Shown here: piece after piece, positions 6,865-15,132 of the stretch
Layout of the letters: each line of letters starts with the position of its first letter
Position numbering within the stretch: the first letter of the stretch is position 1
Assembly (NCBI GenBank): GCA_018713365.1
Contig: DVOU01000070.1
Location: 1-46,275, forward strand
Reading direction: 5' to 3'
Origin: Pullichristensenella excrementipullorum
GTDB lineage: Bacteria > Bacillota > Clostridia > Christensenellales > Aristaeellaceae
Length of the DNA: 46,275 nt
Position numbers and translations under genes: made by a program
The notes under the pieces: model-generated
Databases searched by the model: none
Seen by the model: the letters and a program-made list of their open reading frames with translations, nothing else
Told to the model about the DNA's origin: nothing

Positions 6865-8397
6865 TTGATCTATGCAATCGTCGCGGTGGTTGCGCTGGCG
6901 GTTGGCTTGGCGGTAGGGTACTTCTACCGCAAGAATGCGATGGAAAAGAAGATCGGGCAGACCGAAGAATTTGCCCGCAACATGCTCGAGGAAGCGACGC
7001 GCAAGGCCGAGGAAAAGAAAAAAGAGGCCGTTCTGGAGGCGAAGGAAGAAATCATCCGCTTAAAGAGCGACCTGGACAAGGAAGTCCGCGACCGGCGCAG
7101 CGAAGTGGGGCGCATGGAGCGCCGCATGACGCAGCGCGAGGAGCAGCTGGACAAAAAGGCCGATCACCTCGAAGCGCGCGAAGAACAGCTCAACGCCAAG
7201 TACAAGGACGCTGAGCGCATAGAGCAGGAAGCGCAGCAGCTGCATGAGCAGCAGCAGCAGGAGCTTGAACGCATCGCCAACATGACCATGGAGGATGCCA
7301 AGAACATCCTCATCAGCCGCATCCAGAAGGACGCCTACCATGACGCCGCCGTCATGGTGCGCGAGATCGAATCCCGGGCCAAGGAAGAGGCGGACAAGAA
7401 GGCCCGCAACATCATCTCTCTGGCCATCCAGAAGTGCGCCGCCGACCACGTGGCCGAGACCACCGTATCCGTGGTGGCGCTGCCCAACGACGACATGAAG
7501 GGCCGCATCATCGGCCGCGAGGGCCGCAACATCCGCACCCTCGAAACGGCGACCGGCGTGGACCTCATCATCGACGACACGCCCGAGGCCGTCATCATCT
7601 CCGCGTTTGACCCGGTGCGCCGCGAGATCGCCCGCATCGCGCTGGAGAAGCTCATCATGGACGGCCGCATCCACCCCGCCCGCATCGAGGAAATGGTGGA
7701 AAAGGCCCGCCGCGAAGTGGATCAGCAGATCCGCGAGGCCGGCGAGCAGGCTGTGTTTGAGACGAACCTGCACAGCATCCACCCCGAACTGGTCAAGTTG
7801 CTGGGCCGCATGCGCTACCGCACCAGCTACGGCCAGAACGTGCTTAGGCACTCCATCGAGGTCAGCCATCTGGCCGGCATCATGGCCGCGGAACTGGGCG
7901 CGGACGTGCAGCTTGCCAAGCGCGCCGGCCTTTTGCACGACATCGGCAAGGCCATCGACCACGAGGTGGAGGGCACGCACGTGACCATCGGCGCGGAACT
8001 GGCCAAGAAGTTCCGCGAGAACGATCAGGTGGTCAACTGCATCATGGCCCACCACGGCGACGTGGAGGCCCAGTCGGTCGAGGCTGTGCTGGTGCAGGCC
8101 GCGGACGCCATCTCCGCCGCCCGCCCCGGCGCGCGCCGCGAATCGCTGGAGAACTACATCAAGCGCCTGGAAAAGCTCGAATCCATCGCCTACTCCTTCG
8201 AGGGCGTGGAGACCTGCTACGCCATCCAGTCCGGCCGCGAGATCCGCATCATCGTCAAGCCCGACGACGTCAACGACGCCGGCACGCTGGTGTTGGCCAA
8301 GGAGATCGTCAAGCGCATCGAGAGCGAGATGGAGTATCCCGGCCAGATCAAGGTCAACGTCATCCGCGAGACCCGCGCGGTGGAGTTCGCCAAGTAA
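6865..8397 (+). CDS. rny: Ribonuclease Y
   Basis: A 510-residue membrane-anchored endoribonuclease that starts bulk mRNA decay in many Gram-positive bacteria. Domains in order: a single N-terminal membrane helix (about 2-22, IYAIVAVVALAVGLAVGYF), a long charged coiled coil (about 25-190), a KH domain with GRIIGREGRN (213-222) and an HD domain with the metal-binding LLHDIGKAIDHE (H358, D359). The length agrees with the usual 510-520. A TTG start at 6865 is chosen because AAAGGGAGGGA ends 7-8 nt upstream and the protein then begins with the membrane helix; an in-frame upstream ATG would add 51 unrelated residues. It has its own promoter, a long leader and a strong terminator. Confidence 0.96.
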   Translation: MIYAIVAVVALAVGLAVGYFYRKNAMEKKIGQTEEFARNMLEEATRKAEEKKKEAVLEAKEEIIRLKSDLDKEVRDRRSEVGRMERRMTQREEQLDKKADHLEAREEQLNAKYKDAERIEQEAQQLHEQQQQELERIANMTMEDAKNILISRIQKDAYHDAAVMVREIESRAKEEADKKARNIISLAIQKCAADHVAETTVSVVALPNDDMKGRIIGREGRNIRTLETATGVDLIIDDTPEAVIISAFDPVRREIARIALEKLIMDGRIHPARIEEMVEKARREVDQQIREAGEQAVFETNLHSIHPELVKLLGRMRYRTSYGQNVLRHSIEVSHLAGIMAAELGADVQLAKRAGLLHDIGKAIDHEVEGTHVTIGAELAKKFRENDQVVNCIMAHHGDVEAQSVEAVLVQAADAISAARPGARRESLENYIKRLEKLESIAYSFEGVETCYAIQSGREIRIIVKPDDVNDAGTLVLAKEIVKRIESEMEYPGQIKVNVIRETRAVEFAK

Positions 8398-8407
8398 CCG
8401 GAAACGA

Positions 8408-8450
8408 AAGGGCCGCTTCCCCGCGCGGGAGGCGGCCCTTGTGGATTTTT
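8408..8450 (+). terminator. Rho-independent terminator after rny
   Basis: A 14-bp stem (8408-8421 with 8427-8440, one G-T pair, 5-nt loop) followed by GTGGA and five T. The T-run is offset by five bases. The next gene begins 19 bp later. Confidence 0.8.
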
Positions 8451-8468
8451 GAGAAGAGAGGAAACGCT

Positions 8469-8804
8469 ATGACCGGCAACGAGTATCAGAAACTGGCGGC
8501 GCGGACGATGAACCCCGCCCTGCGCGGGCGCGACGTGCTTATCAACGGCGTGATGGGGCTGTGCGGCGAGGCGGGCGAGGCCATCGACATCGTCAAAAAG
8601 CATCTGGCGCAGGGCCACGAACTCGACCGCGAAGGGCTTATCAAGGAGCTGGGCGACGTGGCGTGGTATCTGGCCGAGACCGCTACGGCGCTGGGCATCG
8701 ACCTGGACGAGGTGCTGGAGCGCAACATCGACAAGCTGAAAAAGCGCTATCCCGAGGGTTTCAGCGCGGAAAAATCGCAGCACCGGCAGGCCGGGGACGT
8801 GTAA
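8469..8804 (+). CDS. MazG-like nucleotide pyrophosphohydrolase domain protein
   Basis: A 111-residue all-alpha protein with the MazG/dUTPase-superfamily metal-binding pattern: E34-x-x-E37 in LCGEAGEAIDIVKK and E60-x-x-D63 in IKELGDVAWYLAE. Such proteins hydrolyse nucleoside triphosphates to monophosphates and pyrophosphate; the single short domain is typical of small house-cleaning forms. The ATG is preceded by AGAGGAAA. The gene lies between the rny terminator and a convergent gene whose stop is only 10 bp away. It has no obvious promoter of its own and may depend on rny read-through. The nucleotide acted on cannot be told from sequence. Confidence 0.85.
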   Translation: MTGNEYQKLAARTMNPALRGRDVLINGVMGLCGEAGEAIDIVKKHLAQGHELDREGLIKELGDVAWYLAETATALGIDLDEVLERNIDKLKKRYPEGFSAEKSQHRQAGDV

Positions 8805-8814
8805 AAGCGCGGTT

Positions 8815-9336
8815 CTATTTTTTGTCCTTCAATACGGCCTGCAAGAGCGCGCACAATTCCCCGTCGGGCTGGAAAAGCAGCAGCTTCATGCCCTCGGCGG
8901 AATCGTAGGCCACAGCCTTGACGGGCAATATGGCGCGGCGCAGCGTGGCGCGCTGCACCTTGGCGCCGGGGAAGCGCTTTTTCATCGCCTCCACCTCGCC
9001 GATGGCCTTGAGGCGGCTGAAGTAGACATTCTCCATGACGCGGGGACGACCCGGGCCGTAGACGCGCGAGATCTGCAGCTGTTTGGTGTTGGTCGTATAG
9101 AGATAGTTCAGCACATAGTCGCGCAAAAAGCGCAGGGCGAGCAGGCCGCCTAAGAGCCAATAGGCCACCGAGGCGACGGTGTAGGCGGTCTGCGCCGGGA
9201 GAATGCGGAAATAGGTCAGCGCGTACTGCACAAAGGTGAGTACGAACTGCGCCGCGAAGAGAAAGACCGCCACCAGTACCACCAGCAGGCAGCCCTGCCA
9301 GACCTTCAATTTGGGCCCTGCGAGTCTCTGTTCCAT
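8815..9336 (-). CDS. Two-helix membrane protein of unknown function
   Basis: A 173-residue protein. Two hydrophobic segments are seen, at about 14-37 (a valine/leucine/phenylalanine-rich helix) and about 51-72 (TVASVAYWLLGGLLALRFL). The remaining C-terminal hundred residues are soluble, basic and look like mixed alpha/beta, with RVYGPGRPRVMENVYFSRL as a distinctive stretch. I do not recognise the family; the topology resembles small bacterial proteins with a cytoplasmic PH-like domain, but this is only an impression. ATG at 9336 is chosen because GAGGAGGTC lies just upstream. It is divergent from the DtxR-family gene, from which it is separated by 86 bp. Confidence 0.75.
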   Translation of the reverse strand: MEQRLAGPKLKVWQGCLLVVLVAVFLFAAQFVLTFVQYALTYFRILPAQTAYTVASVAYWLLGGLLALRFLRDYVLNYLYTTNTKQLQISRVYGPGRPRVMENVYFSRLKAIGEVEAMKKRFPGAKVQRATLRRAILPVKAVAYDSAEGMKLLLFQPDGELCALLQAVLKDKK

Positions 9337-9356
9337 GCTGACCTCCTCGCCCGCTC

Positions 9357-9386
9357 TTGACAAGCGGGGCGTCGATGTTCTATGAT
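9357..9386 (+). promoter_or_regulatory. Promoter for the DtxR-family regulator
   Basis: TTGACA (9357-9362), 18-bp spacer, TATGAT (9381-9386), within the 86-bp divergent gap. No clear DtxR-type palindrome was found by eye. Confidence 0.72.
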
Positions 9387-9422
9387 ATAGGGGATACGTT
9401 GTTCCGATGGGAGGCGAACGCC

Positions 9423-9800
9423 ATGCGCGTGCAGGAGTCGCGGGAGAATTACCTTGAGGCCATTCTCATGCTGCAAAAGAAGCTCGGCTATGTCCGCTCC
9501 GTGGATGTGGCCAATCACCTGAACTTTTCCCGGCCCAGCGTCTCCGTGGCGATGGCCAATTTGCGCAACCTGGGGCTGGTGACCACCGACGAACACGGCT
9601 TTTTGCACCTCACGGACGAGGGGCGCGCCGAGGCGGAGCGCGTGCTGGAGCGCCATCTGCTCATCACCGACTGGCTGGTGGGGCTGGGCGTGGGCGCGGA
9701 GACCGCCGCCGAGGATGCCTGCCGCATCGAGCATGTCATCAGTCAGGAGAGCTTCGACTGCATCCGCCGCCATGTGGAGGAACGCCTGCGCGAGGATTGA
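9423..9800 (+). CDS. DtxR/MntR-family metal-dependent transcriptional regulator
   Basis: A 125-residue iron- or manganese-responsive repressor. Residues 1-65 are a winged helix-turn-helix (SVDVANHLNFSRPSVSVAMANLRNLGLV), followed by the helical dimerisation domain. Metal-site positions can be seen: E12, H78, and the block C100-x-x-E103-H104 (CRIEHVIS), which is the DtxR/IdeR iron-type arrangement; MntR has Glu instead of the cysteine. The position filled by Met10 in DtxR or Asp8 in MntR is N9 here. The C-terminal SH3-like domain of DtxR is absent, as in MntR. ATG at 9423 follows GGGAGGCG. It stands alone with a promoter and a terminator. No metal transporter gene is adjacent, so its targets lie elsewhere. 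Confidence 0.9.
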   Translation: MRVQESRENYLEAILMLQKKLGYVRSVDVANHLNFSRPSVSVAMANLRNLGLVTTDEHGFLHLTDEGRAEAERVLERHLLITDWLVGLGVGAETAAEDACRIEHVISQESFDCIRRHVEERLRED

Positions 9801-9814
9801 TCCCGGCAAGTTAT

Positions 9815-9868
9815 AGACTTCGGTCTGTTTTATGTGCTTCGCATATATTTCAGACCGTAGTCTTTTTT
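9815..9868 (+). terminator. Rho-independent terminator of the DtxR-family gene
   Basis: A 13-bp arm (9815-9827) pairs with 9851-9863 with one mismatch, and the inner TATGTGC/GCATATA pairs too. It is followed by six T (9863-9868). The T-run overlaps the stop codon of the convergent M1-like gene. Confidence 0.88.
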
Positions 9869-11354
9869 AGTCGATGCTGTCGAGCGTGTAGTCCTCCACG
9901 TAATACTCGGCCACGTTGAACAGCCAGTCGGTGAGGAACGCCTCCCAATCGCCGCCGCTGGCGTCGTCGAAGGCGGATACGAGGTCGTACTCCCCCACCA
10001 CATCCGTTTCAAGGCCGCGCTCGTAGAAGAGGCGCAGGGCGGAGAGGAATGTCTCTTCGCCCATGGCCGTGCGCATCTCGTGCATGACCAGCGCGCCGCG
10101 GCCAAGGACGAGGCTTTCGTACTCACTGGCGGTGAGGATGGCGGCGGAGGAGGTGACCTCCACGCCGCCGGGCAGCGTGTACTGCGCCTCGGGGAGGAGT
10201 TCGCCGTTGAGGTATGCAAGGAAGGCGCTCTCCCCCTCCGCCTCCCTGAGGGCGAGGCAGGCGACGTAGGCGCTGAGGGAATCGGAGAGCCAGGCGTCCT
10301 CCGTGGGCATGGGATAGGCGCCGTAGCCGAAGAACTGTTTGGCCAGCGCCCGGCGCAGGGCCATGGCGTCGTTGAGAGCGTCGGCGTCAGCCCAGATGAG
10401 GCCGGGCAGGGAGAGCGCCTCCAGCGCGTAGTCGCTCTGGGCGATGGTCACATCCCACGCGAGGGGGCCAAACCAGCTTTCATACGCTTCCAGCGCATTC
10501 AGCGCCGTATCCAGCGTCTTTTGCGCGCCGCGCGCGTTCGCCAGCAGGCGCAGGCGCGTGCCGGAAGAGGTCTCGGCGCTGTATTCCCGCCAGCGCATGC
10601 CAAAGGAGAGGCACAGTTCGCAGATGTTCTTTGCCGCAAGCGTCCATGTGCGCGTGCCGTCGCCATTGTCCGAAGACGTGACCTCGCCGGGCCCTGCCAG
10701 CAGGCAGCGCTCCGGCAGCGTGACGGTGAGCGTGTAGTCGGCGCGGTCGGCGTAGACGTAGTTGGCATGCTGCAAGGGCTCGGGGGCGACGAACTCGCCG
10801 TATTCGTACTTCAGGGGCTGGAGGTAGAAGCCGCGCAGCCGCCAGTCCGTGTCGCCCACGCCCAGGGAAGCGCCATTTTCGCTGAGCAGCAGCGTGTATT
10901 CAAAGGTGAACTCGCACATCTGCCCGTCGGCCAGATCGCAGGCGACGCGCAGAAACAGTTCCTCTTCGCCCTGCATGCCCCAGTCCGCCGCCTCGCCATC
11001 GACCAGCACGCGCGAAAGCTCGATGCCGCCGGGGGCGTTGCCGGCGGGAAAGACCTGCTGCCAGACGTCTGTCTCGTACATCAGCGCCGTCGCGCGGCGG
11101 AACATGTTGGCATAGGCGGAGAAGACCACGCGGTCCAGCGGGCCGCCGGTGCGGTTGGTATAGCGCAGGCGCTGCCGGACTTGCAGCGCCTGTTCTTCCT
11201 CGAAAAACGTAAGTTCCAGTTGGCAGGTATCCCGCGCGATAGCGGCCTCGGCGTGGGCGTGGCTGAAGAGGACGGATGCCAGCGTGCCCAGCACCAGCAA
11301 AATGGCCAGCACCAGCGCCAGTATGCGCGCGAAGCGCTTTTGCTGTTTGCGCAT
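9867..11354 (-). CDS. Membrane-anchored M1-aminopeptidase-like protein lacking the zinc motif
   Basis: A 495-residue protein with an N-terminal signal-anchor helix (about 10-30, basic before, leucine/valine-rich) and an outward domain. A beta-rich N-terminal half with the QPLKYEYG and ANYVYADRADYTLTVTLP strands, then an alpha-helical half, follow the M1 (gluzincin) layout. The M1 zinc site HExxH...WLNEGFAEY aligns with RALAKQFFG (335-343) and WLSDSLSAY (355-363): both zinc histidines, the catalytic glutamate and the third ligand are replaced. The exopeptidase loop aligns as YALEALSLPGL, keeping a Glu. It should not be an active peptidase and may bind peptides or a partner. It is the last gene of the operon; its ATG begins one base after the signal peptidase stop. 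Confidence 0.85.
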   Translation of the reverse strand: MRKQQKRFARILALVLAILLVLGTLASVLFSHAHAEAAIARDTCQLELTFFEEEQALQVRQRLRYTNRTGGPLDRVVFSAYANMFRRATALMYETDVWQQVFPAGNAPGGIELSRVLVDGEAADWGMQGEEELFLRVACDLADGQMCEFTFEYTLLLSENGASLGVGDTDWRLRGFYLQPLKYEYGEFVAPEPLQHANYVYADRADYTLTVTLPERCLLAGPGEVTSSDNGDGTRTWTLAAKNICELCLSFGMRWREYSAETSSGTRLRLLANARGAQKTLDTALNALEAYESWFGPLAWDVTIAQSDYALEALSLPGLIWADADALNDAMALRRALAKQFFGYGAYPMPTEDAWLSDSLSAYVACLALREAEGESAFLAYLNGELLPEAQYTLPGGVEVTSSAAILTASEYESLVLGRGALVMHEMRTAMGEETFLSALRLFYERGLETDVVGEYDLVSAFDDASGGDWEAFLTDWLFNVAEYYVEDYTLDSID

Positions 11355-11355
11355 G

Positions 11356-12039
11356 TCAGTCGATGGAGCGGATCTCGCTCAGCGGCCAGAAGACGAAGCG
11401 GGCGCGGCCGACGATCATGTCGCCGGTGATGGGGCCGACGTCGCCCGACGGGTCGCGGTCGTTCCAGTCGCGGGAATCGTGGCTGTTGTAGACGTTGTCG
11501 CCGACGACGAAGTACTCGTCCTCGCCCAGCGTATAGGGGCCGTAGTCGTCGGGATGGCCGTCGGGGTAGTAGATCAGCGAGCGACGCTCGTTGTCCGGGT
11601 CGATGGCCTCGCCGTTGATGTAGGTGACGTTGTTTTTGCGCTCCACCACGTCGCCGGGCACGCCGCGCACGCGCTTGACGAAGTTCGTCTGCGTCTCGAT
11701 GCCGAACAGGCCCGGGGAGGTGCGGTTGGGATAGTGGCAAATGACCACGTCGCCGCGCTCCACGCCGGAGAGGCGCACGTCGATGACGGAGACGAAGAGG
11801 CGCTCGTTGTTGTGCAGCGTATCATACATGGAATTGCCGTCCACGCGGATGAGCGTGAAGAGGAAGGTGCGCACCAGCAGGGCGATGAGTACCGCCGCGG
11901 CCAGGGCGACCACCCATTCGTGGATCTCCCGGCCCACGGTCTTCTTCGGCTTGCCCGCCTTGCCCGCGTCCTTTTCGGCTTCTTCGGGCGCTTCCGGCGC
12001 GTCCGTCAATTCCTCTTCCCTGCGGATATCGTCGTTCAC
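11356..12039 (-). CDS. lepB: Signal peptidase I (longer copy)
   Basis: A 227-residue type I signal peptidase that cuts signal peptides outside the membrane. An acidic, lysine-rich N-terminal segment (1-38) is followed by one membrane helix (about 41-62, VVALAAAVLIALLVRTF). The catalytic serine is S70 (DGNSMYDTL) and the catalytic lysine K122 (FVKRVRGVPGD). The C-terminal FVVGDNVYNSHDSRDW motif is present. GTG at 12039 is chosen because GCGAGG lies 7-8 nt upstream and the residues before it read through the other signal peptidase gene in a different frame. The spacing to that gene is 19 bp, so the two copies are cotranscribed. Confidence 0.93.
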   Translation of the reverse strand: MNDDIRREEELTDAPEAPEEAEKDAGKAGKPKKTVGREIHEWVVALAAAVLIALLVRTFLFTLIRVDGNSMYDTLHNNERLFVSVIDVRLSGVERGDVVICHYPNRTSPGLFGIETQTNFVKRVRGVPGDVVERKNNVTYINGEAIDPDNERRSLIYYPDGHPDDYGPYTLGEDEYFVVGDNVYNSHDSRDWNDRDPSGDVGPITGDMIVGRARFVFWPLSEIRSID

Positions 12040-12058
12040 TTGCAAAGCCTCGCTTCCG

Positions 12059-12574
12059 TCAATAAATGGGGCGAAAAAACTGTTCCAGGGGCCAGACCTT
12101 GATGCGGGCGCGGCCGATGAAATCCGAGCGGGACAGCACGCCGACATCCGCGGCGCGGCTGTCGTAGCTCTCCGGGCGGTTGTCGCCCAGAACAAGGTAT
12201 TCGTCCTCCGCCAGGGTGATCTCAAAATCCTCGCAGGCATCGTTGCCCGTGGCATAGGGTTCGTCGGCCACCTCGCCGTTCAAGTAGGCGACGCCGCCGC
12301 GGATGGCGTAGGTATCGCCCGGCACGGCGGCCACGCGCTTTAAGTACGTTTCCGACTCGCTGTGTTCCGGCAGGCGGCAGAGCGTGACATCGCCGCGCGA
12401 GGGGCCGGAAAACCAGTAATCGAACTTGGTGACCATGACGATGTCGGAACTGTACAGCGTCGGCTCCATGGAACTGCCGACCACGCGCGCCGTACCGACC
12501 ACATACGTGCGCAACAGATACCCGACCACCAACGCGCCCACGATCCAGGCGCACCACGAAAGCGCTCGCTTCAT
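12059..12574 (-). CDS. lepB: Signal peptidase I (shorter copy)
   Basis: A 171-residue type I signal peptidase. One membrane helix (about 6-26) is followed by GSSMEPTL with the catalytic S35, YLKRVAAVPGD with the catalytic K79 and the VLGDNRPESYDSR motif. All catalytic boxes are intact. It is shorter than its neighbour because the acidic N-terminal extension is missing. The ATG overlaps the stop of the DUF951 gene as ATGA. Two adjacent, unequal copies are common in Clostridia and other Gram-positive bacteria with many exported proteins. What differs between their substrates cannot be seen. Confidence 0.94.
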   Translation of the reverse strand: MKRALSWCAWIVGALVVGYLLRTYVVGTARVVGSSMEPTLYSSDIVMVTKFDYWFSGPSRGDVTLCRLPEHSESETYLKRVAAVPGDTYAIRGGVAYLNGEVADEPYATGNDACEDFEITLAEDEYLVLGDNRPESYDSRAADVGVLSRSDFIGRARIKVWPLEQFFRPIY

Positions 12575-12783
12575 CGCTCATCCTCCGCACCGCAAGGGTC
12601 GGATGCGGCGCGCTCGATGCGCCGCACCCGTTTTTCAAACACAGGACGTTCCAACATGACGACCCTTCCACAACCCTCGCAGCGCATCTTGATGTCCGAG
12701 CCCACGAAGGTGATCTTCCACAGATCGCTCCCGCAGGGATGCGCCTTTTTCATTTTAACGATGTCGCCGATGGACAAAAGCAT
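12571..12783 (-). CDS. DUF951 domain protein
   Basis: A 70-residue soluble protein matching the DUF951 family: LLSIGDIVKMKKAHPCGSDLW, written here as DIVKMKKAHPCGSDLW, then ITFVGSDIKMRCEGCGR. The cysteines C17, C35 and C38 (CEGCG) look like a metal site. The family is thought to bind nucleic acid or to be ribosome-linked, but no function is established. It starts four bases after the preceding gene and overlaps the next by the ATGA motif, so it is inside the operon. Confidence 0.9.
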   Translation of the reverse strand: MLLSIGDIVKMKKAHPCGSDLWKITFVGSDIKMRCEGCGRVVMLERPVFEKRVRRIERAASDPCGAEDER

Positions 12784-12787
12784 TTTC

Positions 12788-13327
12788 TCAGCCCTTCGCA
12801 GCCGCCATGCCGCGCTCGATGGCCTCGCGGTTCTTGGGCATCATGTGTTCCTTGGAGGGACCGAACTTGTGGCGCATGGCGTCCACCAGCTCTTCTACCG
12901 TAAAGTCGCCAGTGAGCTGCGCCACGGCGCCGAGCATGACCATGTTGGTCACCTTGGCGCTGCCCAGTTCCGCCGCGATGTCGTTGGCGGGGATGGCCGC
13001 CACGCGGATGTCGGTGCGGGTGGGCTTTACGTCGATCAGGGAGCTGTTGTAGATGAGCAGGCCGCCGGGGACGACGCTCTTTTCAAACACCGCCAGCGAG
13101 GGCTTGTTCATGGCCACGACCACGTCGGCATCCTCCACGCGGGGAGAGCCGACCGGCTCGTCGGAAACGACCACGGAGCAGTTGGCGCTGCCGCCGCGCA
13201 TCTCCGGGCCGTAAGAGGGCATCCAGGAGACCTGCTTGCCCATCACCATGCCCGCGTAGGCGATCAACTGGCCCATGAGCAGCACGCCCTGGCCGCCGAA
13301 ACCGGCAAAAATCATTTGCAGATCCAT
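12788..13327 (-). CDS. 2-oxoacid:ferredoxin oxidoreductase, gamma subunit
   Basis: A 179-residue gamma subunit (POR/KOR catalytic domain) of a heterotetrameric ferredoxin-dependent 2-oxoacid oxidoreductase. The glycine-rich MIFAGFGGQGVLLMGQLIA start and the SWMPSYGPEMRGGSANCSVV block are diagnostic. In the complex it binds part of the coenzyme A site. It is 3 bp downstream of the beta gene and is the last of the four subunit genes. The substrate (2-oxoglutarate, branched-chain 2-oxoacids or others) cannot be set from this subunit. Confidence 0.93.
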   Translation of the reverse strand: MDLQMIFAGFGGQGVLLMGQLIAYAGMVMGKQVSWMPSYGPEMRGGSANCSVVVSDEPVGSPRVEDADVVVAMNKPSLAVFEKSVVPGGLLIYNSSLIDVKPTRTDIRVAAIPANDIAAELGSAKVTNMVMLGAVAQLTGDFTVEELVDAMRHKFGPSKEHMMPKNREAIERGMAAAKG

Positions 13328-13330
13328 GCT

Positions 13331-14065
13331 TCAGACCTCCTTGAAAATGCCCAGCGGGTAGGCGGGGATCATGCGCTCGGCGACGAAATCCATCGCCTCT
13401 TTCGGGCTGCGGCCCCAGTTGGTCGGGCAGGTGGAAAGCACCTCGACCAGCGAAAGGCCCTTGCCCTCGGCCTGATGCTCGAACGCCTTGGCGATGACCT
13501 TCTTGGCGTTCAGGACGTTCTTGACATCGTGGACGCTGACGCGGGCGATGAAGCTGGGGCCGTCGAGCGTGGAGAGCATTTCGCAGATGCGGATGGGGTT
13601 GCCGTTGCGCTCGGCCGTGCGGCCATAGGGCGAGGTGGTGGTCTTTTCGCCGATGAGCGTGGTCGGGGCCATCTGGCCGCCGGTCATGCCGTAGATGCCG
13701 TTGTTGATGAAGATGACGGTGATCTTCTCGCCGCGGGTGGCGGCGTGGACGATCTCGGCGGTGCCGATGGAGGCCAGGTCGCCATCACCCTGATAGGTGA
13801 AGACTATCTTGTCCGGGTGTACGCGCTTGGCGCCGGTGGCGACGGCCGGGGCGCGGCCATGGGCGGCCTCGTACATGTCGCAGTTGAAGTAGTTATAGGC
13901 AAACACCGCGCAGCCGACCGGGGCGACGCCGATGACGTCCTCCTGCTTGAACTTCTCCGAAAGCACCTCGGCCACCAGACGGTGGATGATGCCGTGGGTG
14001 CAGCCGGGGCAGTAGTGGAACGGCGTATCCGTGAGGAACTTGGGGCGCTCGAAGACGGTCGCCAT
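13331..14065 (-). CDS. 2-oxoacid:ferredoxin oxidoreductase, beta subunit (thiamine diphosphate-binding)
   Basis: A 244-residue beta subunit. The thiamine diphosphate motif is present as GDGDLASIG ending in INNGIYGMTGGQ, and the N-terminal FHYCPGCTHGIIHR block is the usual KOR/VOR start with its cysteine pair. ATG at 14065 is chosen because its A is the last base of the alpha stop codon (TAATG), with GGGAGC upstream. The unit has no separate ferredoxin domain; electrons pass to the small ferredoxin-like subunit. The length is typical. Confidence 0.94.
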   Translation of the reverse strand: MATVFERPKFLTDTPFHYCPGCTHGIIHRLVAEVLSEKFKQEDVIGVAPVGCAVFAYNYFNCDMYEAAHGRAPAVATGAKRVHPDKIVFTYQGDGDLASIGTAEIVHAATRGEKITVIFINNGIYGMTGGQMAPTTLIGEKTTTSPYGRTAERNGNPIRICEMLSTLDGPSFIARVSVHDVKNVLNAKKVIAKAFEHQAEGKGLSLVEVLSTCPTNWGRSPKEAMDFVAERMIPAYPLGIFKEV

Positions 14066-15132
14066 TATGCTCCCTCCTTCATGCTCATCAGTTGATCGTA
14101 GACTTCGCGCACGCCGGGGATCATGCCGCCGGTGCGGCCGAAGAAGTACACGGGGCACTGGCCGTTGACGGCGAGGCGCACGTCATCGACCATCTGGCCG
14201 AGGGACATTTCCACCGTCAGGACGCCCTTGAGGTGTCTGGCGGCGTCGGAAATGGCCTTTTCCGGGAAGGGCCAGACCGTGATGGGACGGATGAGGCCGA
14301 CCTTCATGCCCTCCTTGCGGGCGTTGCGCACGGCGGTGAGGGCGATGCGGGCGGTGGTGCCGTAGGCGACCACGGCGTACTCGGCGTCGTCCATGTACTG
14401 CAGATCCACCATCGTCTCGTTCTCGGCAATGGCCTTGTACTTGGCCTCCAGTTTGCGCACCAGCGCCTCGAGGCGGTCCGGCTCGATGTACAGGGAGTTG
14501 ATGATGGCGCGCTCGCGGCCGCAGCCCTCGTGCCAGCCGGTGGCGGCCCAGCTCTTGTCCACTTCCGCGGGCTTGTATTCCGGCATGGTGACCGGCTCCA
14601 TCATCTGGCCGATGGCGCCGTCGCCCAGGAGCATGGTGGGCGTGCGGTACTTGTCGGCCACGTCGAAGGCCTTCATGGTCAGTTCCACGGCCTCCTGCAC
14701 GGTGGCGGGGGCAAAAACGGGCATGCGGTAGTCGCCATGGCCGCCGCCGCGGGTGGCCTGATAGTAGTCCGACTGGGCGGGCTGGATGGAGCCAAGGCCC
14801 GGGCCGCCGCGAACGATGTTGACGATCAGGCAGGGAAGCTCCGCGCCGGCGATGTAGCTGATGCCCTCCTGCTTGAGCGACACGCCCGGGCTGGAGGAAC
14901 TGGTCATGGCGCGCGCGCCGGCGCCGGCCGCGCCGTAGACCATGTTGATGGCCGCGACTTCGCTCTCGGCCTGGATGAACGTGCCGCCCACCTCGGGCAG
15001 GCGCTTGCTCATATACTCAGGGATCTCGCTCTGGGGCGTGATGGGGTATCCGAAATAGTAGCGGCAGCCCGCCTGCACGGCGGCCTCCGCGATGGCCTCG
15101 TTGCCCTTCATCATCTGTCGGTTCATAGTCAT
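14065..15132 (-). CDS. vorB: 2-oxoacid:ferredoxin oxidoreductase, alpha subunit (VorB/KorA-like)
   Basis: A 355-residue alpha subunit. The start MKGNEAIAEAAVQAGCRYYFGYPITPQSEI, seen in parts as KGNEAIAEAA and YFGYPITPQSE, is diagnostic for the VorB/KorA group, as are the RAMTSSSSPGVSLKQEG and GGPGLGSIQPAQSDYYQATRGG stretches, each within the expected positions. The enzyme oxidises a 2-oxoacid with coenzyme A to acyl-CoA and CO2, reducing ferredoxin, or runs in reverse. The start at 15132 overlaps the delta stop codon (ATGA); an ATG two codons on is equally possible. The name VorB reflects common annotation; branched-chain versus 2-oxoglutarate specificity is not decided. Confidence 0.92.
   Translation of the reverse strand: MTMNRQMMKGNEAIAEAAVQAGCRYYFGYPITPQSEIPEYMSKRLPEVGGTFIQAESEVAAINMVYGAAGAGARAMTSSSSPGVSLKQEGISYIAGAELPCLIVNIVRGGPGLGSIQPAQSDYYQATRGGGHGDYRMPVFAPATVQEAVELTMKAFDVADKYRTPTMLLGDGAIGQMMEPVTMPEYKPAEVDKSWAATGWHEGCGRERAIINSLYIEPDRLEALVRKLEAKYKAIAENETMVDLQYMDDAEYAVVAYGTTARIALTAVRNARKEGMKVGLIRPITVWPFPEKAISDAARHLKGVLTVEMSLGQMVDDVRLAVNGQCPVYFFGRTGGMIPGVREVYDQLMSMKEGA

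Noticed and set aside
9357..9800. Upstream start of the DtxR-family protein at 9357
   Set aside because: It would start inside the -35 element of its own promoter, and a better ribosome site precedes the ATG at 9423.
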